Counted from the first letter of the stretch, positions 7,948-17,753 are shown. The stretch is 64,000 nt of DNA from Tardiphaga sp. 709 (GCF_032401055.1 NZ_CP135529.1:1488001-1552000); one strand, 5' to 3'. The notes: generated by a model not told the origin, from the sequence alone. A program made the numbers and translations.

Positions 7948-9066
7948 ATGCCAACTCAGCTCGACGCGAACGACGCAGCTCAACCCGCCGCAATATCCAA
8001 CTCACTCAGTCGCAGAAAAATCCTGAGCGGCGGCGCTGCACTGGCAGCGACGACGCTGATCGCACCTGATGCACTCGCGCGCAACTTTGGTCGCGGCGCG
8101 GAACCACAGCGCTATCCCGATCCCGATATCGTCGTCATCGACGCCAATCGCTTCAAGGCGAAAGTCGGCAACACCGTCATCAAGCGGCTCTATACGGGTT
8201 GCCTGTGGGCGGAGGGACCGGCGTGGAATGCGCAGGGGCAGTATCTGATCTGGAGCGACATCCCCGCCAATCGCCAGTTACGCTATCTCGACGATGACGG
8301 CCACATCTCCGAGCGCTTCCGCTATCCATCCGAGGAGAGCAACGGCAATTCGTTCGACACCGAGGGCCGCCAGCTCTCCGCGCAGCGCACGCGCCTCGTC
8401 CGCTTCGAGCACAATGGCAGCGTGACGACGCTTGCTGAACAGGCAAACGGCAAGCCGCTGAACGGGCCGAACGACATGGTGGTCAATCCGATCGACAAGG
8501 CGATCTGGTTCACCGATCCCGGCTACGGCGCCATCAATCTCTATGAAGGGCAACGCGCGGCGCCGGGCGTCACGCAGCCGCACCAGAAGGAAGCGGTGTA
8601 TCGCATCGACCCCACGAACGGCCAGATCGCCAAGGTCGCGGACGATCCGTTCAAGCCGAACGGTTTGGCGTTCAGCCCGGACTACAAGAAGCTCTATGTC
8701 TGCGACACCGGCATCACGCATTATCCCAATGCCAAGAACGTGGTGTGGCAATACGACGTGGACGGCGGCAAGCTCAGCAATGCGAAGCCGCTGATCGACA
8801 TGACGCTGGATGGCAAGTCCGGCTTCCCTGACGGACTGCGCGTCGATACCGAAGGCAATATCTGGGTCGGCGCTGGCTGGGTCGGTGACGGCTATGACGG
8901 AGTGCAGATCTTCGCGCCGGACGGCCAGCGGATCGGCCAGATCAAGCTGCCGGAAACCTGCGCGAACGTGTGTTTCGGCGGCAAGAAGCGCAACCGGCTG
9001 TTCATGACGGCGAGCCAGTCACTCTATGCGGTCTATGTGGAAACGCAGGGCGCGCATTTTTGTTGA
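7948..9066 (+). CDS. SMP-30/gluconolactonase-family protein with Tat signal
   Basis: About 372 residues. The N-terminus carries a twin-arginine signal (SRRKILSGGAALAATTLIAP), so it is exported folded. The rest is a six-bladed SMP-30/Cgr1 beta-propeller with the blade motifs EGPAWNAQGQYLIWSDI, NGPNDMVV, WFTDPGYG, KPNGLAFSPD and FPDGLRVD, which include the Glu, Asn and Asp metal ligands. Family members hydrolyse sugar lactones or organophosphates with Ca or Zn. A GGGAGG ribosome site lies six bases before the ATG at 7948; an adjacent ATG at 7945 is the alternative. It ends at a repeat block. Confidence 0.92.
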   Translation: MPTQLDANDAAQPAAISNSLSRRKILSGGAALAATTLIAPDALARNFGRGAEPQRYPDPDIVVIDANRFKAKVGNTVIKRLYTGCLWAEGPAWNAQGQYLIWSDIPANRQLRYLDDDGHISERFRYPSEESNGNSFDTEGRQLSAQRTRLVRFEHNGSVTTLAEQANGKPLNGPNDMVVNPIDKAIWFTDPGYGAINLYEGQRAAPGVTQPHQKEAVYRIDPTNGQIAKVADDPFKPNGLAFSPDYKKLYVCDTGITHYPNAKNVVWQYDVDGGKLSNAKPLIDMTLDGKSGFPDGLRVDTEGNIWVGAGWVGDGYDGVQIFAPDGQRIGQIKLPETCANVCFGGKKRNRLFMTASQSLYAVYVETQGAHFC

Positions 9067-9080
9067 GGGGCGCTTCCTTA

Positions 9081-9235
9081 TCCCTCCCCCTTGCGGGGAG
9101 GGTGGATCGAACGCGCAGCGTTCGAGACGGGTGGGGGTACCACGGGCGACAGCGCTTGTGTCGCCCCACCCGTCCGGCCTTACGGCCGGCCACCCTCCCC
9201 ACTGCGCACAGCTTCGCTGTGCTGGAGGGAGGGAA
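9081..9235. repeat. composite palindromic intergenic repeat, second copy
   Basis: Same layout as the block at 3604-3762: a CTCCCCC...GGGGAGG hairpin, the GAACGCGCAGCGTTCGAGAC hairpin, a CACCCGTCCGG segment, then GCACAGCTTCGCTGTGC. It lies between the convergent lactonase and ppc genes. Confidence 0.85.
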
Positions 9236-9239
9236 AGAA

Positions 9240-12023
9240 CTACCCGCTATTCCGCAGTCCCGCCGAGATGCCATTGATCGTCAGCTGAATCCCGCGCAGC
9301 ACCTGCTCGTCCGGATTGTTCGCGCGATGCTCCTTGAGCAACTCGACCTGCACATGGTTGAGCGGATCGAGATACGGAAAGCGATTGCGGATCGAGCGGT
9401 CGAGCAGCGGGTTGTTTTGCAGCAGGCGCTCCTGCTCCATGATATCCAGCAGCGTCTCGATGCACAGATGCCACTCGCCGCGGATGCGGCCGAAGATGGT
9501 CTCGCGCAGCTTCTGGTCGGCGACAAGCTCGGCATAGCGCGAGGCGATGGCGATGGAGCTCTTGGCCAGCACCATGTCCATGTTGGACAACAGCGTGCGG
9601 AAGAACGGCCATTCGCGGTGCATCTCCTGCAGGAAGGCCATGCCCTTGTCGGGATGATTGGCGAGCCATGCCTCGATGGCGCTACCGAAACCATACCAGC
9701 CGGGCAGCATCAGGCGGCACTGCGCCCAGGAGAACACCCACGGGATCGCGCGCAAATCCTCGATGGCACGGGTCTTCTTGCGCGAGGCCGGGCGGCTGCC
9801 GATATTCAGCGTCGAGATCTCGTTGATGACGGTGGATTCCCAGAAGTAATCGACGAAGCCTTCGGTCTCATAGACGAGGCCGCGATAGGCCTTGAAGGCC
9901 AGTTCGGAAATCTCCTCCATGGCTTCGAGATATTCGCGGCGCGGGGCGCTGTGCTTCGGCGCCAGCAGGCTGGCTTCCAGCGTTGCAGCCGCGAGGATCT
10001 CCAGATTGTTGCGACCGACCTCGGCGTTGGAATATTTGCTGGAGATGATCTCGCCCTGCTCGGTGATGCGGATCTGGCCGTCCACCGCGCCGCCGGGCTG
10101 CGCCAGAATCGCATCGTGGCTCGGGCCACCGCCGCGGCCCACAGAGCCGCCGCGGCCATGGAACAACCTGAGCCGGATGTGATGCCGCTCGAACACTTCG
10201 ATAAGCTCGATCTCGGCCTTGTACAGCTCCCAGCCGGACGTGACGAAGCCGCCATCCTTGTTGCTGTCGGAATAGCCGAGCATGACTTCCTGCACCGCGC
10301 CGCGGCTGTCGACCAGCTTGCGATAGTCGTGCAGCGAGAACATGCGGTCCATGATGGCTGCAGAGGCCTGCAAATCCTCGATGGTTTCAAACAGCGGCAC
10401 GATATTGATGGCGCTGCGGCCGGAGCAATCCACCAGCCCGACTTCCTTCAGCAGCACCGCGACTTCGAGCATGTCGGAGACGCCCTTGCACATGGAGATG
10501 ATGCATTGGGGAATCGCGGCTGCGCCGAATTTAACATGAACCTGCGCCGCCATACGGAACAGTGCGAGTTCGCCTAGCGTCTCATCGCTGTATTTGACGA
10601 ACAGCGAACCGAGCGGCCGCGCGTTCTTCAATTCATTCGTCAGCAGCGCGATGCGCGCTTCCTCGCCGAGCGCGAGATAGGACGTGCCGGGCATCGCCGC
10701 GTCGATCAGTTCGGCGACGGTGCGCTCATGCACCGCGGAATTCTGCCGGATGTCGAGGCTGGCGAGATAGAAGCCGAAACAATCCACCGCGCGGCGGAGT
10801 TGACGCAGCCGGCCGCGGGCGATGACAGCGGAATTATCAGCGATCAGCGAACGATCGAGCACGTCGAGATCGGCCTTGAACTCCGCCGCCGATGCGTAAG
10901 CCGGCGCATCGCCCACCGCCGCACGGCGGTTCGGCAATTCGAGCGCATGGGCCGTCGCCGCCATGCGGGCATAGACGCCGGAGATCGCCAGACGATAGGG
11001 CTCACCAGCGCGATGCGGCGATGGATCGGGAGAGCGTTCGGCCAATGCGCGCAGTTCATCGGAGACATCGGCGAGATGCGCCGCCATCGACAGTTCCGCG
11101 CCCAGCGTGTGGAGTTCGTCGAGATAGAAGCTGAAGGCGCGCCTGCTCTGCAGCATCATGGTGCCGCGCATCACATCTGCCGTGACGAACGGATTGCCGT
11201 CGCGGTCGCCGCCGATCCAGCTGCCCATGCGCAGGAATGAGCCGAGTTCGGCAGCGCCGCCCTGCGCGCGCAGGCTGTCCTCCAGCGCGCAATGCAGCCG
11301 CGGCACTTCACGCAAAAACGTATAATCGTAGAACGACAATCCGTTGGCGACCTCGTCGAGCACCGTCAGCTTGCTCCGGCGCAGCAGATTGGTCTGCCAC
11401 AGCGTCACAACGGCGCGGCGCAATTGTTCCTCGGACGCCTCAATCTCCTCGGCAGTGAGCTGCATGCGCTCGCGCCGATCCAGCAATGCCGCGATTTCCA
11501 TTTCGCGGTCGATGGTGCTCTTACGGCGCACTTCCGTGGGATGTGCGGTCAGCACCGGCGAGATCAGCGCCTGTCCGAAAAACTTGCTGAGCAGCGCCGC
11601 GTCGATGCCGGCCTCGCGCGCGCGCTTCACCGCATGGGCCAGCGTGCCCGATGCGTTAGCCGCATTCGCGCGCTGCGCCCGCATCCGGCGGATGTTGTTC
11701 TGGTCCTCGGCGATATTGGCGAGATGCGAAAAGTAGCTGTAGGCGCGAACGATGCGCACGGTCTCGGCGATCGACATGCCGTCGAGAATGGCTTCGAGCT
11801 CACGGCGCGCCAGCTTGTCCTCGTCGCGGTGAAAACGGACCGAGGTCTGCCGGATGTTTTCGACGAGGGCGAATACCGCCTCGCCTTCCTGATCCCGAAC
11901 GGTATCGCCAAGGATGCGGCCAAGCAGCCGGATGTCCTCGCGCAGCCGGGCGTCGGCCTCCTGGTGAGCAGGATCGTCACCGCGCTGGGATGCGGGTTCT
12001 TCGGTGGACAGGGTCAGGGACAC
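9240..12023 (-). CDS. ppc: phosphoenolpyruvate carboxylase
   Basis: A 927-residue cytoplasmic enzyme that makes oxaloacetate from phosphoenolpyruvate and bicarbonate, refilling the TCA cycle. The catalytic His161 is in [11 protein letters not shown], the second signature is [13 protein letters not shown], and the PEP-binding loop is [14 protein letters not shown]; the C-terminus ends with the usual ...NSG. The GTG at 12023 is chosen because GGAG lies about nine bases upstream and the length fits the family. The frame stays open upstream into the inverted repeat at 12122-12249, but that part is repeat DNA and unlikely to be translated. Confidence 0.97.
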   Translation of the reverse strand: MSLTLSTEEPASQRGDDPAHQEADARLREDIRLLGRILGDTVRDQEGEAVFALVENIRQTSVRFHRDEDKLARRELEAILDGMSIAETVRIVRAYSYFSHLANIAEDQNNIRRMRAQRANAANASGTLAHAVKRAREAGIDAALLSKFFGQALISPVLTAHPTEVRRKSTIDREMEIAALLDRRERMQLTAEEIEASEEQLRRAVVTLWQTNLLRRSKLTVLDEVANGLSFYDYTFLREVPRLHCALEDSLRAQGGAAELGSFLRMGSWIGGDRDGNPFVTADVMRGTMMLQSRRAFSFYLDELHTLGAELSMAAHLADVSDELRALAERSPDPSPHRAGEPYRLAISGVYARMAATAHALELPNRRAAVGDAPAYASAAEFKADLDVLDRSLIADNSAVIARGRLRQLRRAVDCFGFYLASLDIRQNSAVHERTVAELIDAAMPGTSYLALGEEARIALLTNELKNARPLGSLFVKYSDETLGELALFRMAAQVHVKFGAAAIPQCIISMCKGVSDMLEVAVLLKEVGLVDCSGRSAINIVPLFETIEDLQASAAIMDRMFSLHDYRKLVDSRGAVQEVMLGYSDSNKDGGFVTSGWELYKAEIELIEVFERHHIRLRLFHGRGGSVGRGGGPSHDAILAQPGGAVDGQIRITEQGEIISSKYSNAEVGRNNLEILAAATLEASLLAPKHSAPRREYLEAMEEISELAFKAYRGLVYETEGFVDYFWESTVINEISTLNIGSRPASRKKTRAIEDLRAIPWVFSWAQCRLMLPGWYGFGSAIEAWLANHPDKGMAFLQEMHREWPFFRTLLSNMDMVLAKSSIAIASRYAELVADQKLRETIFGRIRGEWHLCIETLLDIMEQERLLQNNPLLDRSIRNRFPYLDPLNHVQVELLKEHRANNPDEQVLRGIQLTINGISAGLRNSG

Positions 12024-12121
12024 AAGGACGCTCCAGGAAGTTGCCGGCGCCCCATTTGGTCGCAAGTCATGCTGCGACGCAAGACGAAGTTGTGTGGGCG
12101 TGACGATCGACCGGCCCCTCA

Positions 12122-12249
12122 GTTGTCGTCCCCGCGAAGGCGGGGACCCATAACCTCCGACAAAGAAACATAGACGGCGGAGCCGCGGCGATCCCGCTGC
12201 AACTATAGCCTCGGTGTGTATGGGTCCCCGCCTTCGCGGGGACGACAAC
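12122..12249. repeat. long inverted repeat (31-bp perfect arms)
   Basis: Arms at 12122-12152 and 12219-12249 are exact reverse complements, beginning GTTGTCGTCCCCGCGAAGGC and containing the nested hairpin CCCCGCGAAGGCGGGG. About 66 bases lie between them. The element occupies the ppc promoter region and the space before the next gene's stop codon, resembling a mobile REP doublet. Confidence 0.92.
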
Positions 12250-12263
12250 CGCGTTTACGGAAC

Positions 12264-13187
12264 TCACCCCTTCGGCTTCACCTTCGCCAGAATGCGATCC
12301 GCCTCGGTGCGCCAGTCCGCGCTGCGCGCAAAACCCGCCTCGCCCTGGGTGCCGAATAGCCCGTCATCGGCAAGATCGGCGACCCAGCCCTGCCGCTCGG
12401 CCGTCCCCTCCGCCGACCATGGCGTGAGCCCGATCTCACGTACGGTCTCGGCGACCTCGCGGACTTCCTCGCTGCGGCGGCGGCCGTGCTCGATGACACG
12501 CTGGAAGAAATAGGCGCCCTGCTTCTCCCAGTCGATGGATGGAAACGTCTCGACCAGCGACGCGATCACGGCGTCCTCGACGCCATAGGCGCGTGCGGTG
12601 GTGAAGCTCTCGATCACCATGGCCTCGAGGCCCTTGATCATGATGCTGCGGCACATCTTGGTGGCCGAGGCGACGCCGAGCTTGTCGCTGGCGACTTGCG
12701 CATCGAAGCCGATGGCATTGAGCAGCGGCGCGAGATCACGCGCGCCGGCGCCGCCGAGCAGCAGCGGCACCTTGATGCGGTATGGCGGGATCGAGGTCAT
12801 GACCGCGCCCTCGACATAGCGGCCACCGCCACCGTCGATCAGTGCAGCCGCACGCTGCTTGGCGCCGGGCGATGCCGAGTTGAAATCGAGAAACCACGCC
12901 TGCGGCTTCAGACCCGGCACGCAAGCCTGCGCCGCCGGCACGGTCTGGCTCGCGGTCACCGCACAGACGATGAAGTCGGCGCGTGAGGCGAGATCGGCAT
13001 GCGAGGATGCGAGCGTGACGCCATGGGTCTCGGCATGATCGCGCAACGGCCCGGCATCTGCGCCGTCGAGTTTGAGATCATAGGCGCTGACTGACATATC
13101 CTGCTTGCGCAGGTCTTCGGCGAGAATGCGCCCAACTTCGCCATAGCCGATCAGGCCGACGTGCCACTGGTTCGAACGTTCAGTCAT
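12264..13187 (-). CDS. NAD(P)-dependent oxidoreductase, 3-hydroxyisobutyrate-dehydrogenase-like with DUF1932
   Basis: The 307-residue protein has an N-terminal Rossmann domain (VGLIGYGEVGRILAEDL) and a C-terminal helical dimerisation domain typical of 6-phosphogluconate/3-hydroxyisobutyrate dehydrogenase relatives; the C-terminal part resembles DUF1932. Lys in the segment ATKMCRSIMIKGLEAM is in the position of the catalytic lysine. It should oxidise a small hydroxyacid. It follows the Bug-type binding protein by five bases on the same strand, so both are probably co-transcribed with the acyl-CoA ligase upstream. Confidence 0.88.
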   Translation of the reverse strand: MTERSNQWHVGLIGYGEVGRILAEDLRKQDMSVSAYDLKLDGADAGPLRDHAETHGVTLASSHADLASRADFIVCAVTASQTVPAAQACVPGLKPQAWFLDFNSASPGAKQRAAALIDGGGGRYVEGAVMTSIPPYRIKVPLLLGGAGARDLAPLLNAIGFDAQVASDKLGVASATKMCRSIMIKGLEAMVIESFTTARAYGVEDAVIASLVETFPSIDWEKQGAYFFQRVIEHGRRRSEEVREVAETVREIGLTPWSAEGTAERQGWVADLADDGLFGTQGEAGFARSADWRTEADRILAKVKPKG

Positions 13188-13192
13188 GCTTC

Positions 13193-14167
13193 TTACTGGA
13201 CCTTGATGTTTGCCGCCTTCAGCACCGGCCCCCATTTGTCCGCTTCGGCATGCATGAACTTGTCGAAGTCTGCGGGCGAGGAACCGACCGGCGTGGCATC
13301 GATCTTCTTCAGCGCCGCCAGCACCACCGGATCCTTCAGCGCCGTCACCAGATCCGCATGGATCTTCGCCACGACATCGGCCGGCATGCCGGCAGGTCCG
13401 AGAAAGCCCCACCACACTGCCGTATCATAGCCGGCGACGCCGGATTCGGCGACCGTCGGTACATTGGGCAGTGCCGCAGAGCGCGTCGCCGTCGTCACCG
13501 CCACGGCACGCACCGCGCCGCCTTCGAGCTGGCCGACGATCTCGGGCAGCGGATTGATGCTCATGGGAATGTCGCCGGCAATCACCGCGGTGAGCGCCGG
13601 CGCACCGCCCTTGTAGGGGATCGAGACGATCTTGGTGCCGGCCATATGGTTCAGCAATTCGCCGGCGAGATGCGCCGAGGTGCCATTGCCCGACATGCCG
13701 TAGGACAGCGAGTCCGGCTTGGCTTTCGCCTGCGCCAGCAATTCCTGCAGGTTCTTTGCCGGATTGTCCTTCGACACCACGATGGCCAGCGGCGAATAGG
13801 CGACTTCGCTGATCGCGGTGAAATCCTTGAACGTGTCGTAGGGCAGCTTCGGATAGAAAAACTGATTGAGCGGATGGCCCGATGCGACAAGGATCAGCGT
13901 GTAGCCATCGGGCGGCGACTTCGCGAGCGCCTGCGAGGCGATGATGCCGCCGGCACCCGGACGGTTGTCCACCACCGGCTGCTGGCCCCAGGTCTTTGAC
14001 AGCGACTGGGCGAAGGTCCGCGCCAGCACATCGACCGCACCGCCAGCCGCGTAGGGCACAAGGATCGTCACCTGCTTGCTCGGAAACGTCTGGGCGTGCA
14101 GCGACGGGCTGGTGAAGGACAGCAGCGCAGCCGCCGTGGCGATGGCCAATTTCATAGGCGCAGGCAT
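13193..14167 (-). CDS. Bug-family (tripartite tricarboxylate transporter) substrate-binding protein
   Basis: A 324-residue periplasmic protein with a signal peptide ending SLHAQ. It shows the Bug signatures ILVPYAAGGAVDVLARTFA near the N-terminus, VDNRPGAGGIIASQALAKSPPDGYTL, and the C-terminal GFLGPAGMPADVVAKI. It binds carboxylates for a TctAB-type transporter, but no TctA/TctB genes are in the window, as is common for these orphan binders. The ATG at 14167 follows GAGGGA. It is in a minus-strand run with the dehydrogenase downstream and an SBP3 protein upstream. Confidence 0.93.
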   Translation of the reverse strand: MPAPMKLAIATAAALLSFTSPSLHAQTFPSKQVTILVPYAAGGAVDVLARTFAQSLSKTWGQQPVVDNRPGAGGIIASQALAKSPPDGYTLILVASGHPLNQFFYPKLPYDTFKDFTAISEVAYSPLAIVVSKDNPAKNLQELLAQAKAKPDSLSYGMSGNGTSAHLAGELLNHMAGTKIVSIPYKGGAPALTAVIAGDIPMSINPLPEIVGQLEGGAVRAVAVTTATRSAALPNVPTVAESGVAGYDTAVWWGFLGPAGMPADVVAKIHADLVTALKDPVVLAALKKIDATPVGSSPADFDKFMHAEADKWGPVLKAANIKVQ

Positions 14168-14226
14168 GGATCGTCGTCCCTCTTGTAATATTGCGCAACA
14201 ATCTCGTGTCGTTGCTACTTGATGTG

Positions 14227-15033
14227 CTACTTGGCCGTGGTCGCAGCGCGCAGCCCGGACCGTGCGATGGCCGCATCGACCAGTCCCTGCGCCTTCACAT
14301 CCTCGGTGAATTTGCGGACAAATGCCATCCCCTCATCGCGCCCCCTGGGGATCGCGATGGCATGCCGCTCGACGCCCCAGCGACCGTCCAGCACCTTCGC
14401 CCCCGGGGCCTGTTCTGCGAGTTCGAACAGCGTCGCCTTGTTGGTGGCAAACACATCGATGCTGCCGGCCATTAGCAGGCCGGGCGCAAGCCTGATGGCC
14501 GGCACGCGAACAACCTCGGCATTCTTCAAATCGCGCGACAGCACCGCATCGGATGAACTTCCGGCGGTGACGCCGACATGGACGCCTTTGACATCGACAT
14601 CATCAGCCCCCGCAACCTTGGAATCCTTCGCGACGAGATAGCCGAGGTCGCTTTCCAGATAAGACGGGCCGAAATCCATGTCGTTCGCACGCACGGCCGA
14701 CGCATTGGTGAAGGCGGCATCGACGGCGCCTGTCTTCACCGCTTCGAGAACCTCGGCATTCCTGGAGAACACCACCGGTTCATAAGGCACGCCCAATTGC
14801 CGCGCGAGCTCCTTGCCAAGATCGTAGCCGACACCACGCGGGCCTTCGGTTTGCGATACGAGAATAGACGTCGGTGTTCCCGGATAGAGTCCGACACGCA
14901 GCTTCCCGCTTGGGGCGAGGATCTGCTTAGGCTCAAGATCGACGGCAACTGCAGGGCTAGCAAACGCCATCATCAAGAGAGCGACCGCCGCGATCTGCGC
15001 GGCAAGTTTGTTTCCAATCATTGCCACGCGCAT
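14227..15033 (-). CDS. periplasmic amino-acid-type solute-binding protein (SBP_bac_3)
   Basis: A 268-residue protein with a signal peptide (hydrophobic AVALLMMAFASPAVA) and a family-3 solute-binding fold: GKLRVGLYPGTPTS, GVGYDLGKELARQLGV and the downstream VGVTAGSSSDAVL. Such proteins deliver polar amino acids or small acids to ABC permeases or act as sensors. AGGAGG lies six bases before the ATG at 15033, with a neighbouring ATG at 15036. No permease genes adjoin it. It starts ten bases after the acyl-CoA ligase stop, so one transcript is likely. Confidence 0.88.
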   Translation of the reverse strand: MRVAMIGNKLAAQIAAVALLMMAFASPAVAVDLEPKQILAPSGKLRVGLYPGTPTSILVSQTEGPRGVGYDLGKELARQLGVPYEPVVFSRNAEVLEAVKTGAVDAAFTNASAVRANDMDFGPSYLESDLGYLVAKDSKVAGADDVDVKGVHVGVTAGSSSDAVLSRDLKNAEVVRVPAIRLAPGLLMAGSIDVFATNKATLFELAEQAPGAKVLDGRWGVERHAIAIPRGRDEGMAFVRKFTEDVKAQGLVDAAIARSGLRAATTAK

Positions 15034-15043
15034 CATCGACCTC

Positions 15044-16588
15044 CTAGATCGTCCGCCCAGCCTTGGCCCAATAGGGATCGCGCAGCCGGCGCTTGAAGAT
15101 CTTGCCGGAGTCTTCGCGCGGTAGATTGCTCTGGATCTCCATCTGCTTCGGCACCTTGTAGTCTGCCAGCGCCTTCTTGAGGTCCGCGCGCACCGTCGCA
15201 AGATCGAGCACGACGCCCGGCTGCGGCTCGATCACCGCCATGAGGGACTCGCCGAATTCCTCGTCGGGAATGCCGAACACGGCGCAGTCATGCACGCCGG
15301 GAAGCGCATGTAGCGCGGATTCGATTTCTGCGGGATAGATATTGACGCCGCCGGAGATCACCATGTCGCGCTTGCGATCGCAGATGAAGACATAGCCGTC
15401 GGCATCGAGATAGCCGACATCGCCTGAGGTGATGAAGCCGTCGCGGTCAATCTCGGCGCGCTTTTCCGGCTTGTTGTGATAGGTGAAATCCGGATTGCCT
15501 GCGATGCGCGAATAGATTTCGCCGATCTCGCCTTGCGGCAGGATCTCGCCATCATCGCCGAGGAAACGCAATTCCGCGCCGGGCGCGATCTTGCCGACGG
15601 TGCCGGGCTTCTTCAGCGCATCTTCGGAATTGGCGAAGGTCACCGCGCCGGATTCGGTGGAGCCGTAGAATTCGTAGATCACCGGGCCCCACCAATCGAT
15701 CATCGCTGTCTTGACGTCGGCCGGGCACGGCGCGGCGGCGTGGATGATGTGGCGTAGCGACGACATGTCGTATTTCTTACGGATATCCTCCGGCAGCTTC
15801 ATCAGGCGGATGAACATGGTCGGCACCATGAAGATGGTGTCGATCTTCTCGTCCTGTACCACGCGCAGGAATTCTTCGGGATCGAAGCGCGGCATCAGCA
15901 CCAGCGCGCCGCCGAGGCGACCGGCGCGTAGCGCGAAGGCATTGGGGGCCGAGTGATAGAGCGGTCCGGGCAGCAAGGCGCGTGCGCCAGGCTTGAGACC
16001 ATAGACGCGTGCACGCATCTGATCGGCGGAGGCCGCCTGCTCCGGTGTCGGCGCGAAACGGCGCACGCCCTTCGGATGGCCTGTCGTGCCCGATGTGTAG
16101 ATCATGTTGTGCGGCTGCGGCAGCGCGGGGCCGTCATAGGGCGCCTGTTCGGTCAGCCAGCTCTCCAGATCGATGGCGCCGCCCGGCGTACCGAGACGCG
16201 CGGGATCGACCTTGTAATTGGCGAAGATCTCCGGCGGCGTCGGCACGCTCAGCGACACAATGCCTTTCGGGATCGCCTCGCGCAACTGATGCAGCATATC
16301 GGCATGGGCGATCAGGATGTTGCTGCCGGAATCCTTGATCACATAGGTGATCTCCTCCGGCTTGAAGTGCCAGTTCACCGGCACGCCGTAGGCGCCGAGC
16401 TGCGCCACCGCATAGGCCGCTTCGAGAAACGCGATGTCGTTGCGCATCAGGATGCTGACGCTGTCGCCCTGCTTGACGCCGAGCCGCGACAACCCGCCGG
16501 CGATGCGGCTCGCGCGTTCGGTCAGTTCGGCAAAGTCGCGACGGCGATCGCCTGAGATGACACCTTGAAACAGGGAATTTGTCGACAT
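15044..16588 (-). CDS. acyl-CoA synthetase (AMP-forming)
   Basis: A 514-residue adenylate-forming enzyme. Motifs in order: the P-loop YTSGTTGHPKGVRR, the A5 motif YEFYGSTESGA, the hinge segment SGDVGYLDADGYVFICDRKRDM, and the C-terminal catalytic Lys in DSGKIFKRRLRD. It activates a carboxylic acid with ATP and CoA; the acid is unknown. It heads a minus-strand run with two binding proteins and a dehydrogenase and lies downstream of a crotonase, consistent with uptake and beta-oxidation-like degradation of one acid. Confidence 0.93.
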   Translation of the reverse strand: MSTNSLFQGVISGDRRRDFAELTERASRIAGGLSRLGVKQGDSVSILMRNDIAFLEAAYAVAQLGAYGVPVNWHFKPEEITYVIKDSGSNILIAHADMLHQLREAIPKGIVSLSVPTPPEIFANYKVDPARLGTPGGAIDLESWLTEQAPYDGPALPQPHNMIYTSGTTGHPKGVRRFAPTPEQAASADQMRARVYGLKPGARALLPGPLYHSAPNAFALRAGRLGGALVLMPRFDPEEFLRVVQDEKIDTIFMVPTMFIRLMKLPEDIRKKYDMSSLRHIIHAAAPCPADVKTAMIDWWGPVIYEFYGSTESGAVTFANSEDALKKPGTVGKIAPGAELRFLGDDGEILPQGEIGEIYSRIAGNPDFTYHNKPEKRAEIDRDGFITSGDVGYLDADGYVFICDRKRDMVISGGVNIYPAEIESALHALPGVHDCAVFGIPDEEFGESLMAVIEPQPGVVLDLATVRADLKKALADYKVPKQMEIQSNLPREDSGKIFKRRLRDPYWAKAGRTI

Positions 16589-16638
16589 GGATACGTTTCC
16601 GGATTTTTGTTGTTTTTTGTTTTAGCGAGACTTCAACG

Positions 16639-16674
16639 CCGTCATTGCGAGGAGCTCTTGCGACGAAGCAATTC
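16639..16674. repeat. GTCATTGCGAGGAGC-type intergenic repeat
   Basis: The stretch GTCATTGCGAGGAGC followed by TTGCGACGAAGCAATT is the widespread palindromic repeat of many proteobacterial genomes. It abuts the next inverted repeat in the ligase-crotonase gap. Confidence 0.75.
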
Positions 16675-16679
16675 AAAGC

Positions 16680-16764
16680 TCCGTCATGGCCGGGCTTGTC
16701 CCGGCCATCCACGTCTTAGAACTTGGCCAAGACGTGGATACCCGGCATTCGCCGGGCATGACGA
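16680..16764. repeat. inverted repeat, copy B of the GTCATGGCCGGGC family
   Basis: The left arm (CGTCATGGCCGGGCTTGTCC, then CGGCCATCCACGTCTT) is identical to copy A at 4731; the right arm GTGGATACCCGGCATTCGCC differs. The copy lies between the ligase start and the crotonase stop. Confidence 0.85.
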
Positions 16765-16830
16765 TGTACTGTGTGGCTGACTCTGCGAACCGCATTTTCG
16801 GTCAGACTCTCGGGATGGGGACGGAGTTTT

Positions 16831-17640
16831 TCAATCCACAAATCTCGGCGCGCGCTTCTCGATATTCGCGCGCACGGCTTCGGTCTGGTTCGGCCCGCCC
16901 ATCAGCCTCATCTGCTCGACGGATTCGGCGAGCAGCGCCGGGCCGGGATCGACCGTCAGATTGTTGAGCATGCGCTTGGCGGCACGGATCGCGTCGGGGC
17001 TCTTGCCGGCGATCTCGCGCGCCGTCTCGAGTGCCGCGGCACGCGGGTCATCGCAGACGCGCGTGGCGAGGCCGTAGCTCAGTGCTTCCTGTGCCGAGAA
17101 GATGCGGCCGGTGTAAGTGAGGTCGCGCAGGATGTCGTCACGCACGAGGCTGGCGAGGATCGGCGTGCCGGCCATGTCGGGCACGAGGCCCCATTTGATT
17201 TCCATGACCGACATCCGCGTGTCGGGCGCGAGAAACCGCATGTCGGCACCGAGTGCGACCTGGAAGCCGCCGCCGAAGGCGACGCCATGAACCGCGGCGA
17301 TGACCGGGACCGGCAATTGACGCCAGCCCCACACCGCCTGCTGGGAGTGATTGCAAAGACCGTGCGTGCGCAGCGCGAGGTCGCGCTTCTGACCGCCGCC
17401 GATACCGTCGCCGCCATTATCGTTCATCGCGGCGAATCGTCCCATGTCGAGACCGGCGCAAAACGCCCGACCCTCGCCCGACAGCACCACCGCGCGTAGG
17501 CCCTTCTCACGGCTCAGGCGCTCGGCGGTATCGACCAATGCCGCGAACATCGCCGCATCCAGCGCATTCATCTTGTCCGCGCGGACCAGCCGAACATCGG
17601 CAACGCCGTCCGTCATGGACACAGAGATGCGGTCTTCCAT
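16831..17640 (-). CDS. crotonase / enoyl-CoA hydratase family protein
   Basis: A 269-residue crotonase-fold protein. The oxyanion-hole loop GRAFCAGLDMGRFA and the HGVAFGGGFQVALGADMRF segment are present. The Glu in VMEIKWGLVPDMAGT corresponds to the second catalytic glutamate of enoyl-CoA hydratase, but the first (GGGCE in classical enzymes) is Gln in GGGFQ. The reaction may therefore differ from simple hydration, for example isomerisation. It is divergent from the dienoyl-CoA-reductase-like SDR and upstream of the acyl-CoA ligase on the same strand. Confidence 0.9.
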   Translation of the reverse strand: MEDRISVSMTDGVADVRLVRADKMNALDAAMFAALVDTAERLSREKGLRAVVLSGEGRAFCAGLDMGRFAAMNDNGGDGIGGGQKRDLALRTHGLCNHSQQAVWGWRQLPVPVIAAVHGVAFGGGFQVALGADMRFLAPDTRMSVMEIKWGLVPDMAGTPILASLVRDDILRDLTYTGRIFSAQEALSYGLATRVCDDPRAAALETAREIAGKSPDAIRAAKRMLNNLTVDPGPALLAESVEQMRLMGGPNQTEAVRANIEKRAPRFVD

Positions 17641-17753
17641 GGGAGGTTTCCTTCCTAGACTTGTTCTTATCGTCGCTTTACAGGAAAGCGTTGTCGGGAT
17701 TTAGTCAATCAACTAATTAATCCGTCCGCATCCTCTTAAATCAGGTGGCTCCC

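Noticed and set aside
12024-12248. A longer N-terminus for phosphoenolpyruvate carboxylase, since the frame stays open
   Set aside because: The added residues would be encoded by an inverted repeat; a GTG with a ribosome site gives a normal family length.
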